NCBI RefSeq assembly: GCF_002022275.1
Contig: NZ_MSDF01000013.1
Span: 205,332 to 269,331 of the forward strand
Length of the DNA: 64,000 nt
Source: Pseudomonas fluorescens
Lineage (GTDB): Bacteria; Pseudomonadota; Gammaproteobacteria; Pseudomonadales; Pseudomonadaceae
Direction of reading: 5' to 3'
Positions 30,911 through 39,422 of this stretch are shown one piece after another (positions within the stretch are counted from its first letter, which is position 1; each line of letters begins with the position of its first letter). A program made the position numbers and the translations under genes. Under the pieces are notes generated by a model that was not told the DNA's origin, ran no database searches, and worked only from the letters and a program-made list of their open reading frames with translations.

Positions 30911-32344
30911 ATGCCTAGCGAACCCACTGGCTCTTCCGTCGACTTCGAAAAAGTCGATTCTCAATATTTCCAACAACGCGAACTGAAAAAAGGCGCCGCC
31001 GGCTGGGTGCTGTTGGTCGGCCTCGGCGTTGCTTACGTGATCTCCGGCGACTATGCCGGCTGGAACTTCGGCCTGGCCCAAGGTGGCTGGGGCGGCATGT
31101 TCCTCGCCACGCTCCTGATGGCCACCATGTATTTGTGCATGTGTTTTTCCCTGGCCGAACTGTCTTCCATGATCCCCACCGCGGGCGGCGGCTACGGCTT
31201 TGCCCGCAGCGCGTTCGGGCCTTGGGGCGGGTTCCTCACCGGCACCGCCATCCTGATTGAATACGCCATCGCCCCCGCCGCCATCGCGGTGTTTATCGGC
31301 GCGTATTGCGAGTCGCTGTTCGGCATCGGCGGCTGGATGATTTACCTGGCGTTCTACATCATCTTTATCGGCATCCACATCTTCGGCGTCGGCGAAGCCT
31401 TGAAGTTGATGTTTGTGATCACCGCGATCGCCGCCATTGCCTTGGGCGTGTTCCTGGTAGCGATGATGCCGCACTTCAATGTGGCCAACTTGCTGGATAT
31501 TCCGGTGACCGAGGCCAAGGGCGCCAGCACGTTCCTGCCGTTCGGCTACGTTGGCGTGTGGGCGGCAATTCCTTACGCCATCTGGTTCTTCCTCGCCGTC
31601 GAAGGTGTGCCACTGGCCGCCGAAGAAACCAAGAACCCGAAACGCGACCTGCCACGCGGCCTGATCGGCGCCATTGTGGTGCTGACCAGTTTTGCCCTGT
31701 TGATTCTGGTGATTGCACCGGGCGGCGCGGGCACTTACGCGCTGATCAAATCCGGCAACCCGCTGGTTGAAGCGCTGGCGCTGTCCTACGGCGGTTCAAC
31801 CTGGATGGGCAGCTTCGTCAACCTGGTGGGCTTGGCTGGATTGATCGCGAGCTTTTTCTCGATTATCTACGCCTATTCGCGGCAGATTTTCGCCTTGTCC
31901 CGCGCCGGTTACCTGCCGCGCAAGCTGTCGCAAACCAACAAGAGCAAGGCGCCAGTGCTGGCACTGGTGATCCCCGGCATTATCGGTTTCGGCCTGTCAC
32001 TGACCGGCCAGGGCGACTTGCTGATTCTCGTGGCTGTGTTTGGCGCGACCATTTCCTACGTACTGATGATGGCCGCGCACATCACCCTGCGCATCCGCCG
32101 CCCCAAAATGGACCGTCCGTATCGCACGCCGGGTGGCATTTTTACTTCGGGCGTCGCGCTGGTACTGGCCTGCGTGGCCGTGGTGGCGGGCTTTCTGGTG
32201 GACCCGCGCGTGGTTATTGGCGCGGCGATCATCTATGGAGTATTAATTGCTTACTTTGCTTTCTACAGCCGGCATCACTTGGTAGCAGGCACGCCGGAAG
32301 AGGAATTCGCGGCGATCCAGGCCGCAGAGGCCGCCTTGCACTAA
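30911..32344 (+). CDS. eat: Ethanolamine permease
   Basis: 477-aa APC-superfamily transporter with about twelve membrane helices, carrying ethanolamine into the cell. Typical segments are VGLGVAYVISGDYAGWNFGLAQGGWGG, SSMIPTAGGGYGFAR, FFLAVEGVPLAAEETKNPKRDLPRG and FSIIYAYSRQIFALSRAGYLP. The ATG at 30911 opens the conserved region after a short polar tail. Gene order exaC-eat-eutB-eutC equals that in P. aeruginosa. Confidence 0.94.
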   Translation: MPSEPTGSSVDFEKVDSQYFQQRELKKGAAGWVLLVGLGVAYVISGDYAGWNFGLAQGGWGGMFLATLLMATMYLCMCFSLAELSSMIPTAGGGYGFARSAFGPWGGFLTGTAILIEYAIAPAAIAVFIGAYCESLFGIGGWMIYLAFYIIFIGIHIFGVGEALKLMFVITAIAAIALGVFLVAMMPHFNVANLLDIPVTEAKGASTFLPFGYVGVWAAIPYAIWFFLAVEGVPLAAEETKNPKRDLPRGLIGAIVVLTSFALLILVIAPGGAGTYALIKSGNPLVEALALSYGGSTWMGSFVNLVGLAGLIASFFSIIYAYSRQIFALSRAGYLPRKLSQTNKSKAPVLALVIPGIIGFGLSLTGQGDLLILVAVFGATISYVLMMAAHITLRIRRPKMDRPYRTPGGIFTSGVALVLACVAVVAGFLVDPRVVIGAAIIYGVLIAYFAFYSRHHLVAGTPEEEFAAIQAAEAALH

Positions 32345-32357
32345 CTGCCGAAAACCT

Positions 32358-32381
32358 CGACGCAGGCCTTGGCCTGCGTCG
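32358..32381 (+). promoter_or_regulatory. Strong hairpin between eat and eutB
   Basis: Perfect 11-bp stem CGACGCAGGCC / GGCCTGCGTCG with a two-base TT centre, ending four bases before the eutB AGGAG site. No T-tract follows, so it is not an ordinary terminator; mRNA processing, stability control or partial attenuation are possible. Confidence 0.7.
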
Positions 32382-32396
32382 CCCAGGAGACACTGT

Positions 32397-33791
32397 ATGG
32401 CAAGCTTTTCCCACGCGGTGGGTGCACAGACCTACCGCTTTGACAGCCTCAAGGACGTGATGGCCAAGGCCAGCCCTGCGCGCTCCGGTGACTTTCTCGC
32501 TGGCGTAGCCGCGCAAAACGACGGCGAGCGCGTGGCGGCGCAGATGGCGCTGGCGAATATCCCGCTGAAACATTTTCTCGAAGAAGTGCTGATTCCCTAC
32601 GAAAGCGATGAAGTTACCCGACTGATCATCGATACCCACGATAAACAGGCGTTTGGCGTGGTCAGCCACCTGACCGTCGGCGGCCTGCGTGACTGGCTGC
32701 TCAGTGACGCGGCCGACGAACACTCCCTACGCACATTGGCGCCGGGTCTTACACCGGAAATGGCGGCGGCCGTCTCGAAAATCATGCGCGTGCAGGATTT
32801 GGTGCTGGTGGCCCAGAAGATCCGCGTGGTCACGCAGTTTCGCGGCACCATGGGCCTGCGCGGGCGCCTGTCGACCCGCCTGCAACCCAACCACCCCACC
32901 GATGAACCGGCAGGCATTGCCGCCAGCATTCTCGATGGGCTGTTGTATGGCAACGGCGACGCCATGATCGGCATCAACCCGGCCACCGACAGCATCGCCT
33001 CGATCTGCGCCATGCTGGAAATGCTCGACGCAATCATCCAGCGCTACGAAATCCCGACCCAGGCCTGCGTGCTGACCCACGTCACCACCTCCATCGAAGC
33101 CATCAACCGGGGCGTGCCGTTGGACCTGGTGTTTCAGTCGATCGCCGGCACCGAGGCCGCCAACGCCAGTTTCGGCATCAGCCTGAGCGTGCTGCAGGAA
33201 GGTTACGAGGCGGGTTTGAGCCTGAATCGCGGCACGCTGGGCAACAACCTGATGTATTTCGAAACCGGCCAGGGCAGCGCCTTGTCGGCCAACGCGCACT
33301 TTGGCGTCGACCAGCAAACCTGCGAAACCCGCGCCTACGCCGTGGCCCGGCATTTCAAACCGTTTCTGGTGAATACGGTTGTAGGATTTATCGGCCCGGA
33401 GTACCTGTACAACGGCAAACAGATCATCCGCGCGGGCCTTGAAGACCACTTCTGCGGCAAGCTGCTCGGTGTGCCGATGGGCTGCGACATCTGCTACACC
33501 AACCACGCCGAAGCCGACCAGGATGATATGGACACCCTGCTGACCCTGCTCGGCGTGGCCGGGATCAACTTCATCATGGGCATCCCCGGTTCCGACGACA
33601 TCATGCTCAACTACCAGACCACCTCGTTCCACGACGCCTTGTACGCCCGGCAAACATTGGGTTTAAAACCGGCGCCGGAGTTTGAACAGTGGCTGGCGAA
33701 AATGGGCATCTTCACGCAAGCCGACGGCAAGGTGCATTTCGGCAACAGCCTGCCACCAGCGTTTCGCCAAGCCTTGGCGCAATTGGGATGA
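32397..33791 (+). CDS. eutB: Ethanolamine ammonia-lyase large subunit
   Basis: 464-aa TIM-barrel subunit that deaminates ethanolamine to acetaldehyde and ammonia using adenosylcobalamin. Characteristic blocks are [41 protein letters not shown] and [22 protein letters not shown]. An AGGAGA site lies just upstream of the ATG. There are no carboxysome-like Eut shell genes, as expected for the short pseudomonad locus. Confidence 0.97.
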   Translation: MASFSHAVGAQTYRFDSLKDVMAKASPARSGDFLAGVAAQNDGERVAAQMALANIPLKHFLEEVLIPYESDEVTRLIIDTHDKQAFGVVSHLTVGGLRDWLLSDAADEHSLRTLAPGLTPEMAAAVSKIMRVQDLVLVAQKIRVVTQFRGTMGLRGRLSTRLQPNHPTDEPAGIAASILDGLLYGNGDAMIGINPATDSIASICAMLEMLDAIIQRYEIPTQACVLTHVTTSIEAINRGVPLDLVFQSIAGTEAANASFGISLSVLQEGYEAGLSLNRGTLGNNLMYFETGQGSALSANAHFGVDQQTCETRAYAVARHFKPFLVNTVVGFIGPEYLYNGKQIIRAGLEDHFCGKLLGVPMGCDICYTNHAEADQDDMDTLLTLLGVAGINFIMGIPGSDDIMLNYQTTSFHDALYARQTLGLKPAPEFEQWLAKMGIFTQADGKVHFGNSLPPAFRQALAQLG

Positions 33792-33802
33792 AGGAGCCGC
33801 CC

Positions 33803-34633
33803 GTGCACGTCGAACCTCTTGAAACCACGCCTGAAAACCCGTGGCTGGAACTGCGCCGCCTGACCCCGGCGCGCATCGCCCTGGGCCGCACCGGCACCAG
33901 CATCCCCACCAGCGCACAGCTGGATTTTCAGTTCGCCCACGCCCAGGCACGCGACGCGGTGCACCTGCCCTTCGACCACGCCGGCCTGAGCAGCCAGATG
34001 GCCGAACGCGGGCGCGAAAGCGTGTTGCTGCACAGCGCGGCCGTCGACCGTCATATGTATTTGCAGCGCCCGGACCTCGGGCGGCGGTTGAGTGATGAAT
34101 CCGCCCAGAGCCTGCGCAATTACGCCGCCGCCAACCCCGGCGGCGTGGACCTGGCCGTGGTGGTCGCCGATGGTTTATCGGCACTGGCCGTGCATAAACA
34201 CACGCTGCCATTTCTGACACGCATGGAAGAACAGACCCACGCCGAAGGGTGGTCCCTTTCGCCGGTGATTTTGGTGGAACAGGGCCGCGTAGCGGTGGCG
34301 GATGAAGTCGGCCAATTGCTCGGTGCCAAGATGGTAGTGATCCTGATCGGCGAACGGCCTGGGCTCAGCTCGCCGGACAGCCTGGGCCTGTATTTCACCT
34401 ACAACCCCAAGGTCGGCCTCACCGACGCCTACCGTAACTGCATCTCCAACGTGCGCCTGGAAGGCTTGAGCTACGGCATGGCAGCGCATCGCCTGCTTTA
34501 CTTGATGAAGGAGGCGTGTCGCCGGCAGCTGTCGGGGGTCAATCTCAAGGACGAGGCGCAGGTTCAGACGATTGAGTCGGATGATCCTGACCTGATGAAG
34601 GGCAATTTCCTGCTCAGCTCACCGGATGACTGA
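33803..34633 (+). CDS. eutC: Ethanolamine ammonia-lyase small subunit
   Basis: 276-aa B12-binding small subunit. It has [20 protein letters not shown] at the N terminus, [31 protein letters not shown], the [23 protein letters not shown] block and [24 protein letters not shown] prefer the GTG at 33803 because AAGGAG lies six bases before it. The ATG at 33788, which overlaps the eutB TGA, would add five residues but has no Shine-Dalgarno sequence at the right distance. Confidence 0.95.
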   Translation: MHVEPLETTPENPWLELRRLTPARIALGRTGTSIPTSAQLDFQFAHAQARDAVHLPFDHAGLSSQMAERGRESVLLHSAAVDRHMYLQRPDLGRRLSDESAQSLRNYAAANPGGVDLAVVVADGLSALAVHKHTLPFLTRMEEQTHAEGWSLSPVILVEQGRVAVADEVGQLLGAKMVVILIGERPGLSSPDSLGLYFTYNPKVGLTDAYRNCISNVRLEGLSYGMAAHRLLYLMKEACRRQLSGVNLKDEAQVQTIESDDPDLMKGNFLLSSPDD

Positions 34634-34726
34634 TCGCTGCACGATTGCGCTTTTTCGCGACGTTAGGCAGCATCGAGTCACGGCCGCTTGTGTGGTCATC
34701 CCCCCCTTTGGAAGTTGAGGCCTGGC

Positions 34727-35185
34727 ATGCGGATTACTCAAGCGACCCTGGAACACCTGGACCTGTTGACCCCGCTCTTCGTCAAATACCGCGAGTTCTA
34801 TGGGGCGTTGCCATTCCCGGACTCGTCGCGGGACTTTTTGGAAAAGCGCCTGCGACGCAAGGAATCGGTGATTTACCTGGCGCTGGCGGATGATGATGAC
34901 AAGAAGTTGCTGGGGTTTTGTCAGCTGTATCCGAGTTTTTCGTCTTTATCGCTCAAACGCGTCTGGATTCTGAATGACATCTACGTGGCTGAAGACGCCC
35001 GGCGGCAGTTGGTGGCGGATAACCTGATGCGCACCGCGAAAAAAATGGCCAAGGACACCCAGGCCGTGCGGTTGCGGGTGTCGACCAGCAGTGACAATGA
35101 AGTGGCGCAGAAGACGTATGAGTCGATCGGGTTCCGTGAGGACACGGAGTTCAAGAACTATACGTTGCCGATCAGCGAAGATTGA
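34727..35185 (+). CDS. GNAT-family N-acetyltransferase
   Basis: 152-aa GNAT-fold acetyltransferase, substrate unknown. The N-terminal MRITQATLEHLDLLTPLFVKYREFYG, the central beta strands LLGFCQLYPSFSSLSLKRVWILNDIYV and the acetyl-CoA-binding region after EDARRQLVADNLM fit the fold; SSDNEVAQKTYESIGFRED is the usual C-terminal motif. The ATG at 34727 has TTGAGG upstream. Monocistronic, bounded by a REP pair. Confidence 0.88.
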   Translation: MRITQATLEHLDLLTPLFVKYREFYGALPFPDSSRDFLEKRLRRKESVIYLALADDDDKKLLGFCQLYPSFSSLSLKRVWILNDIYVAEDARRQLVADNLMRTAKKMAKDTQAVRLRVSTSSDNEVAQKTYESIGFREDTEFKNYTLPISED

Positions 35186-35212
35186 CCCCACACCACAATC
35201 ACCACAAATCCC

Positions 35213-35301
35213 TGTGGGAGCTGGCTTGCCTGCGATAGCGGTGGACCAGTCAGCGCCCATGTCACAGACACGCCGCCATCGCAGGCAAGCCAGCTCCCAC
35301 A
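35213..35301. repeat. REP inverted pair
   Basis: Standard TGTGGGAGCTGGCTTGCCTGCGA pair directly after the GNAT gene, spaced by about 45 bases. Confidence 0.93.
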
Positions 35302-35488
35302 TTTTGTTCCGTGTACATCCTTGATAAACGCGACATCCCCCGCTACAAAACCAACACGCTTTTCACGACTCAATCCGTATAATGCGGACCTTTCAGTCTT
35401 GTAAGAAATTGGGCATACACTTGTAGCCTTATTACCCGACGCCCCCGCACAGGCCTGCTGAGCCGGGCCATTCACACAGGTGCCCTAC

Positions 35489-36142
35489 ATGGATTTCAAC
35501 CCGCTCGACCTTATCCTGCATCTCGATGTTTACCTCGACATGCTGGTGAGAAACTATGGAGTGTGGATTTACGCCATTCTGTTCCTGGTCATTTTTTGCG
35601 AGACCGGGCTGGTGGTCATGCCCTTCCTGCCGGGTGACTCTTTGCTGTTCATCGCTGGCGCCATCGCAGCCGGCGGCGGCATGGACCCGGTGTTGCTGGG
35701 CGGTTTGTTGATGTTGGCGGCGATTCTCGGCGACAGCACCAACTACGTCATAGGACGAACAGCCGGGGAACGCTTGTTCAGCAACCCGAACTCGAAAATC
35801 TTCCGCCGCGACTACCTGCAAAAAACCCACGATTTCTACGACAAACACGGCGGCAAAACCGTGACCCTGGCGCGCTTCCTGCCGATCCTGCGCACGTTTG
35901 CGCCGTTCGTCGCCGGTATCGCCAAAATGCCTTACCCGCGCTTCTTCGGGTTCAGCGTGTTTGGCACCATCCTGTGGGTCGGCGGCCTCGTGACCCTGGG
36001 CTACTTCTTCGGCAACGTGCCGTTTATCAAGAAGAACCTGTCGCTGCTCGTGGTGTTTATCATCCTGCTGTCGCTGGTGCCGATGATCATCGGTGTGGTC
36101 CGCAGCCGCTTCGGTCGCACGTCCTCCGAAGCCAAGTCGTAA
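35489..36142 (+). CDS. DedA-family membrane protein
   Basis: 217-aa DedA/SNARE-associated protein with about five membrane segments. Motifs are FCETGLVVMPFLPGDSLLFIAGAIAA, ILGDSTNYVIGRTAGERLF, and GGKTVTLARFLPILRTFAPFVAGIAKM with the conserved charged residues. DedA proteins are linked to undecaprenyl-phosphate or phospholipid flipping and membrane homeostasis. The ATG at 35489 is used. A TATAAT box lies at 35378-35383 with no clear -35. Second DedA domain in the window. Confidence 0.9.
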   Translation: MDFNPLDLILHLDVYLDMLVRNYGVWIYAILFLVIFCETGLVVMPFLPGDSLLFIAGAIAAGGGMDPVLLGGLLMLAAILGDSTNYVIGRTAGERLFSNPNSKIFRRDYLQKTHDFYDKHGGKTVTLARFLPILRTFAPFVAGIAKMPYPRFFGFSVFGTILWVGGLVTLGYFFGNVPFIKKNLSLLVVFIILLSLVPMIIGVVRSRFGRTSSEAKS

Positions 36143-36151
36143 GCACTGCCC

Positions 36152-36982
36152 GTGTGGTCCCTCAGCGCCTGGCGTCGCCGGCGCCTGCTGGCCAAGCACC
36201 CGATTGCCGATGACACCTGGCAGCGGGTGCGCGAGCACCTGACCTTTCTCGATGGCATCAGCGCCGAGCAAGACCAATGGCTGCGCGAAGCCTGCGTAGT
36301 CTTCCTCGACGAAAAACACCTCACCGCCCTGCCCGGCGTCGACCTGCACCAGGAACAACACCTGCTGCTCGCCGCCCAGGCACAACTGCCGCTGATGAAC
36401 CTCGGCGACCTCGACTGGTATCAGGGTTTCCACGAAATAGTGCTGTACCCCGACGACTTCCTCAGCCCCCAGCGCCATCGCGACGCCAGTGGCGTGGAAC
36501 ATGAGTGGGAAGGCGAACACAGTGGCGAAGCGTGGCAGCAAGGCCCGGTGATCCTCGCCTGGCCCGGCGTGCTCGCCAGTGGCAATTGGGAAGGTTACAA
36601 CCTGGTGATCCACGAACTCGCGCACAAGCTCGACATGCTCAACGGCGATGCCAACGGCCTGCCGCCGCTGCACAGCGACATGCGCGTGCAAGACTGGGCC
36701 AGCGTGATGCAGAGCGCGTTTGACGACCTCAACCGTCAGCTCGACGCCAACCCGGACGCCGATACCGACATAGACCCCTACGCCGCCGAAAACCCGGCGG
36801 AGTTCTTTGCCGTCACCAGCGAGTATTTTTTCAGTGCCCCGGATTTGCTGGTCAGCACTTATCCACAGGTGTACGCGCAACTGAGTCAGTTTTATCGCCA
36901 GGATCCCCTGGCCCGCCTCACCCGACTGCAGGCCAGCGACGTGCGGTATCAGACGGAACGCCACGCGCCGTACGACGTCTGA
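36152..36982 (+). CDS. Zinc-dependent M90/MtfA-like peptidase
   Basis: 276-aa cytosolic metallopeptidase of the MtfA/M90 family. The zinc motif HELAHKLD (HEXXH) is at about residue 155, with the third ligand probably a Glu in ENPAEFFAVTSEYFF. The family opening WLREACVVFLDEKHLTAL is present. In E. coli MtfA is activated by and acts in glucose-PTS control through Mlc; here the role is unknown. It starts with a GTG nine bases after the dedA stop. Confidence 0.87.
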   Translation: MWSLSAWRRRRLLAKHPIADDTWQRVREHLTFLDGISAEQDQWLREACVVFLDEKHLTALPGVDLHQEQHLLLAAQAQLPLMNLGDLDWYQGFHEIVLYPDDFLSPQRHRDASGVEHEWEGEHSGEAWQQGPVILAWPGVLASGNWEGYNLVIHELAHKLDMLNGDANGLPPLHSDMRVQDWASVMQSAFDDLNRQLDANPDADTDIDPYAAENPAEFFAVTSEYFFSAPDLLVSTYPQVYAQLSQFYRQDPLARLTRLQASDVRYQTERHAPYDV

Positions 36983-36986
36983 CGCA

Positions 36987-37015
36987 TGGCATCGGCGTCA
37001 GAATATGCCTATAAT
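36987..37015 (+). promoter_or_regulatory. Candidate sigma-70 promoter of ppa
   Basis: TGGCAT, 17-base spacer, then a perfect TATAAT at 37010-37015, about 60 bases before the ppa ATG. The -35 element is weak. Confidence 0.5.
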
Positions 37016-37075
37016 CGCCGCCACTTTTAGGCCAATCCGGCCATGTTTCATGGCCAACTACGGGGGCATCGCCCA

Positions 37076-37603
37076 ATGAGCTACAGCAAGATTCCGGCTG
37101 GCAAAGACCTGCCGAACGACATCTACGTCGCCATCGAAATTCCGGCCAACCACGCGCCGATCAAATACGAAATCGACAAAGACAGCGATTGCCTGTTCGT
37201 TGACCGTTTCATGGCCACCCCGATGTTCTACCCGGCCAACTACGGTTTCATCCCGAACACCCTGGCCGACGACGGTGACCCCCTCGACGTGCTGGTGGTA
37301 ACCCCTTACCCGGTGACCCCAGGCTCGGTTATCCGCGCACGCCCGGTCGGCATCCTGAACATGACCGACGACGGCGGCGGCGATGCCAAAGTTATCGCGG
37401 TACCACACGACAAGCTGTCCCAGCTGTACGTGGACGTGAAGGAATACACCGACCTGCCGCCACTGTTGCTGGAGCAGATCAAACACTTCTTCGAGAACTA
37501 CAAAGACCTCGAAAAAGGCAAATGGGTGAAGATCGACGGTTGGGGCGACGCAGAAGCCGCCCGCGCCGAGATCATGAAGTCGGTCGCTGCCTACAAAGGC
37601 TGA
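37076..37603 (+). CDS. ppa: Inorganic pyrophosphatase (family I)
   Basis: 175-aa soluble pyrophosphatase that hydrolyses PPi to drive biosynthesis. Metal and substrate residues are visible in [39 protein letters not shown] (the DxDPxD motif) and GDAKVIAVP. The ATG at 37076 gives the usual family length; the upstream in-frame extension has no similarity. A strong intrinsic terminator follows, so it is monocistronic. Confidence 0.97.
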   Translation: MSYSKIPAGKDLPNDIYVAIEIPANHAPIKYEIDKDSDCLFVDRFMATPMFYPANYGFIPNTLADDGDPLDVLVVTPYPVTPGSVIRARPVGILNMTDDGGGDAKVIAVPHDKLSQLYVDVKEYTDLPPLLLEQIKHFFENYKDLEKGKWVKIDGWGDAEAARAEIMKSVAAYKG

Positions 37604-37629
37604 TACCGCTACTCATTGCCCCGGCAATC

Positions 37630-37660
37630 AAAAAAGCCCCGATCATTCGGGGCTTTTTTT
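37630..37660 (+). terminator. Rho-independent terminator of ppa
   Basis: AAAAAGCCCCGA, TCAT loop, TCGGGGC and a run of seven T, 27 bases after the ppa stop. Confidence 0.93.
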
Positions 37661-37787
37661 GTGGGAAAAATTAAACACCCGGTTCAATGTTTAACACCCA
37701 ACGTTCAACTAAGTTTTATAACTGATAAATCAGGCTACAACTAAGCAAACTCCTACGCGCGCAATTCAACGCATGGTTTATTTGATG

Positions 37788-37809
37788 GAGTTTTCCGGCC
37801 GGTAAACTC
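37788..37809. promoter_or_regulatory. 22-bp palindromic operator before the LexA-like regulator
   Basis: GAGTTTTCCGGCCGGTAAACTC is a palindrome except for one symmetric T/T pair. It ends seven bases before the ATG at 37817, so it would cover the ribosome-binding and leader region. Probable autoregulatory site. Direct repeats AACACCC...TTCAA lie farther upstream at about 37673-37709. Confidence 0.6.
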
Positions 37810-37816
37810 TGCGTTT

Positions 37817-38590
37817 ATGAATACATCAGGTGATCGACTAAAAGCACTACTTCGGGAAGTTCATCTTTCCGCCTCCGACTTCGCCAAGAACCGTGGTGTC
37901 ACGCCTCAACACGTGAACAACTGGTTCAAACGCGGCGTGCCCATGGGCCGACTCAACGAGATCGCAGAACTGCTGTGCATCTCCAGCCGTTGGCTACGCA
38001 CCGGCGAAGGCCCCAAACACCCACCGGCCAACTTCCTGCTCGAAGGCCACGACACAAGGAACGTGATCCCCATCCGCGAAGACGCGGGCAAATACCTCAC
38101 AGGCCCAATCAACCGCCCAGAAAGCACCGACGTGGAAATCCCCCTCCACCCTACCTTCACCTCCGTCGAACGCATCCGCGTCACCCTGCACACGTTCAAA
38201 ACCCTCAACATCAACCCCGACCGCGCAGTAGGCGCCTACATGGTCGACAACAGCATGACCGACATCATCCAGCAAGGCGCCACCCTCGGCATCGACACTG
38301 GCCGTACCCAAATCATCGACGGCGAAATCTACGCCGTCGAACACGGCGGCATGCTACGCATCAAATACCTCTACAACCGCCCCGGCGGCGGCCTGCGCAT
38401 GCGCAGCCACAACACCGGCGAACACCCCGACGAATACCTCACCCACGAACAACGCTTCGAAGAGGACTTCCAGATCGTCGGCTGGGTGTTCTGGTGGTCC
38501 ACCCTCAACAACCGCCGCCCACCGGTGCCGCTGGATGAGCATTTATTGGGCTGGGAAGGCTCTAAACCGGATCCGGAGGTGGGCAACTGA
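37817..38590 (+). CDS. LexA-like/phage-type transcriptional regulator
   Basis: 257-aa regulator. N-terminal helix-turn-helix (residues ~5-60: LHLSASDFAKNRGVTPQHVNNWFKRG-like segment of a C1/XRE-type domain) and a C-terminal S24-like domain (AYMVDNSMTDIIQQGATLGIDTGRTQIIDGEIYAVEHGGMLRIKYLY). The expected Ser is replaced in the DNSM context (normally GxSM) and the Lys region reads RIKYL, so self-cleavage ability is uncertain. It resembles phage or pyocin repressors but no phage genes flank it. Confidence 0.83.
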   Translation: MNTSGDRLKALLREVHLSASDFAKNRGVTPQHVNNWFKRGVPMGRLNEIAELLCISSRWLRTGEGPKHPPANFLLEGHDTRNVIPIREDAGKYLTGPINRPESTDVEIPLHPTFTSVERIRVTLHTFKTLNINPDRAVGAYMVDNSMTDIIQQGATLGIDTGRTQIIDGEIYAVEHGGMLRIKYLYNRPGGGLRMRSHNTGEHPDEYLTHEQRFEEDFQIVGWVFWWSTLNNRRPPVPLDEHLLGWEGSKPDPEVGN

Positions 38591-38608
38591 GGTGAATGCG
38601 GGTATCAT
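38580..38608 (+). promoter_or_regulatory. Candidate promoter for a small RNA
   Basis: TGGGCA at 38580-38585, 17-base spacer, TATCAT at 38603-38608, starting in the last codons of the regulator gene. It points into a structured, non-coding stretch that ends at a terminator. Confidence 0.45.
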
Positions 38609-38614
38609 GCGGCC

Positions 38615-38793
38615 CACATTTGGCAGGGGGTGGCTCAAGGCTATCCACCCTGCCTGGCGAAGCGGAGGAGTTCCCGCGGATGCCCCTACTATTCAGCCCG
38701 ACGTGACGTAGGCTGAGCGATTTGAAGGCTGGTGAGGTTTGTCAAAAACAAGCTGAAGCAGTCCCCGAGAAGCCGGCCACAAGCCGGCTTTTT
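38615..38793 (+). ncRNA. Probable structured small RNA (~180 nt)
   Basis: No convincing reading frame. The stretch folds locally into several hairpins: CAGGGGGTGG / CCACCCTG at about 38622-38661, a GCGG...CCGC element at about 38660-38681, and CAGCC / GGCTG near 38695-38716. It ends in a rho-independent terminator, and a promoter-like sequence precedes it. Its place just after a phage-type repressor suggests an antisense or antirepressor-control RNA of the C4 kind, but I cannot confirm any family. Confidence 0.45.
38770..38793 (+). terminator. Rho-independent terminator of the small RNA
   Basis: Perfect eight-base stem AAGCCGGC / GCCGGCTT with a five-base loop and a short T run. Confidence 0.85.
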
Positions 38794-38865
38794 AATGTCT
38801 GCAAGAAGTGTGGCCTACTTGTCCAACAGCCTGTTGGACAAGTGGCCAATTAAAAGCGGCTCGCC

Positions 38866-39090
38866 TTACGTGGGTTGCAAACACTCCACCGCCCGATCCG
38901 CCACCATCTTCGCCATCTCCACCAAATGCATCACCGCCCTATGCGGCGCACCCAGCGGTTCGCCAAGCGCTTGCGATGTCGCCACCGCACACTGCAGCAA
39001 CTCAGCCACACGTACCCACGCGTCTTCGAAGCTCAGTTCTTCATTGACGGTAAATGGGTTCGCAGGCGAATCCGAAACAACATTATCCAT
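38866..39090 (-). CDS. Small DUF6124/DUF3077-type protein
   Basis: 74-aa acidic protein, starting MDNVVSDSPANPFTVNE and with a helical C-terminal half (RAVMHLVEMAKMVADRAVE). It resembles the small Pseudomonas-specific proteins of the DUF6124/DUF3077 group, which are often present in many copies and have no known function. The ATG at 39090 follows TTTGGCT with a weak ribosome binding site; the longer frame has a basic unrelated start. It is preceded by a 330-base non-coding leader. Confidence 0.65.
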   Translation of the reverse strand: MDNVVSDSPANPFTVNEELSFEDAWVRVAELLQCAVATSQALGEPLGAPHRAVMHLVEMAKMVADRAVECLQPT

Positions 39091-39422
39091 AGCCAAACTC
39101 CAATCGATAATTTGGAGCTGCCACGACACGCGACTAAACGAAAGGCGGCAGCTGTACGCAGGTTAGTCGACCGGTCGATTGGGAACCCGGCGCACCCGGA
39201 GGTGCCCTGCGCACAGCCACCATAAGATGCAGGCGAAGGGGTGCCTGACTCATGAGTGCTAATGCGCCAATCGAATCCGGGCGACTAAACCCGATCACTG
39301 AATAGTCAGTGACGGACCGCAGCCTAGTCCCGGAATTTCGCTGGCGCAATGCACTTGGGATTCTCTCGGAAACGTCCTGCAAATGAAAGGGATCAGCCCT
39401 GCTGGCCCTTAACACTCAGGCC
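39091..39422 (-). promoter_or_regulatory. Long non-coding leader of the DUF6124-type gene
   Basis: 332 bases with no supported gene. Read on the minus strand it contains a TCACTGA / TCAGTGA hairpin (39295-39312), a GCACC/GGTGC hairpin, the 12-bp palindrome TCGACCGGTCGA (39167-39178), two copies of GTTTAGTCGC about 150 bases apart (at 39130-39139 and 39281-39290), and a CTCCAA/TTGGAG stem just before the gene. The 93-codon open frame inside has no family similarity and looks spurious. Confidence 0.4.

Noticed and set aside
35340..35400. Strong promoter before the dedA gene at 35489
   Set aside because: A TATAAT is present at 35378-35383, but no acceptable -35 lies 16-18 bases upstream, so it was not listed as a separate promoter.
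39134..39415. 93-codon minus-strand open frame in the DUF6124 leader
   Set aside because: No start site signal, Arg/Pro-rich composition and no recognised family; it overlaps several hairpins. Treated as leader.
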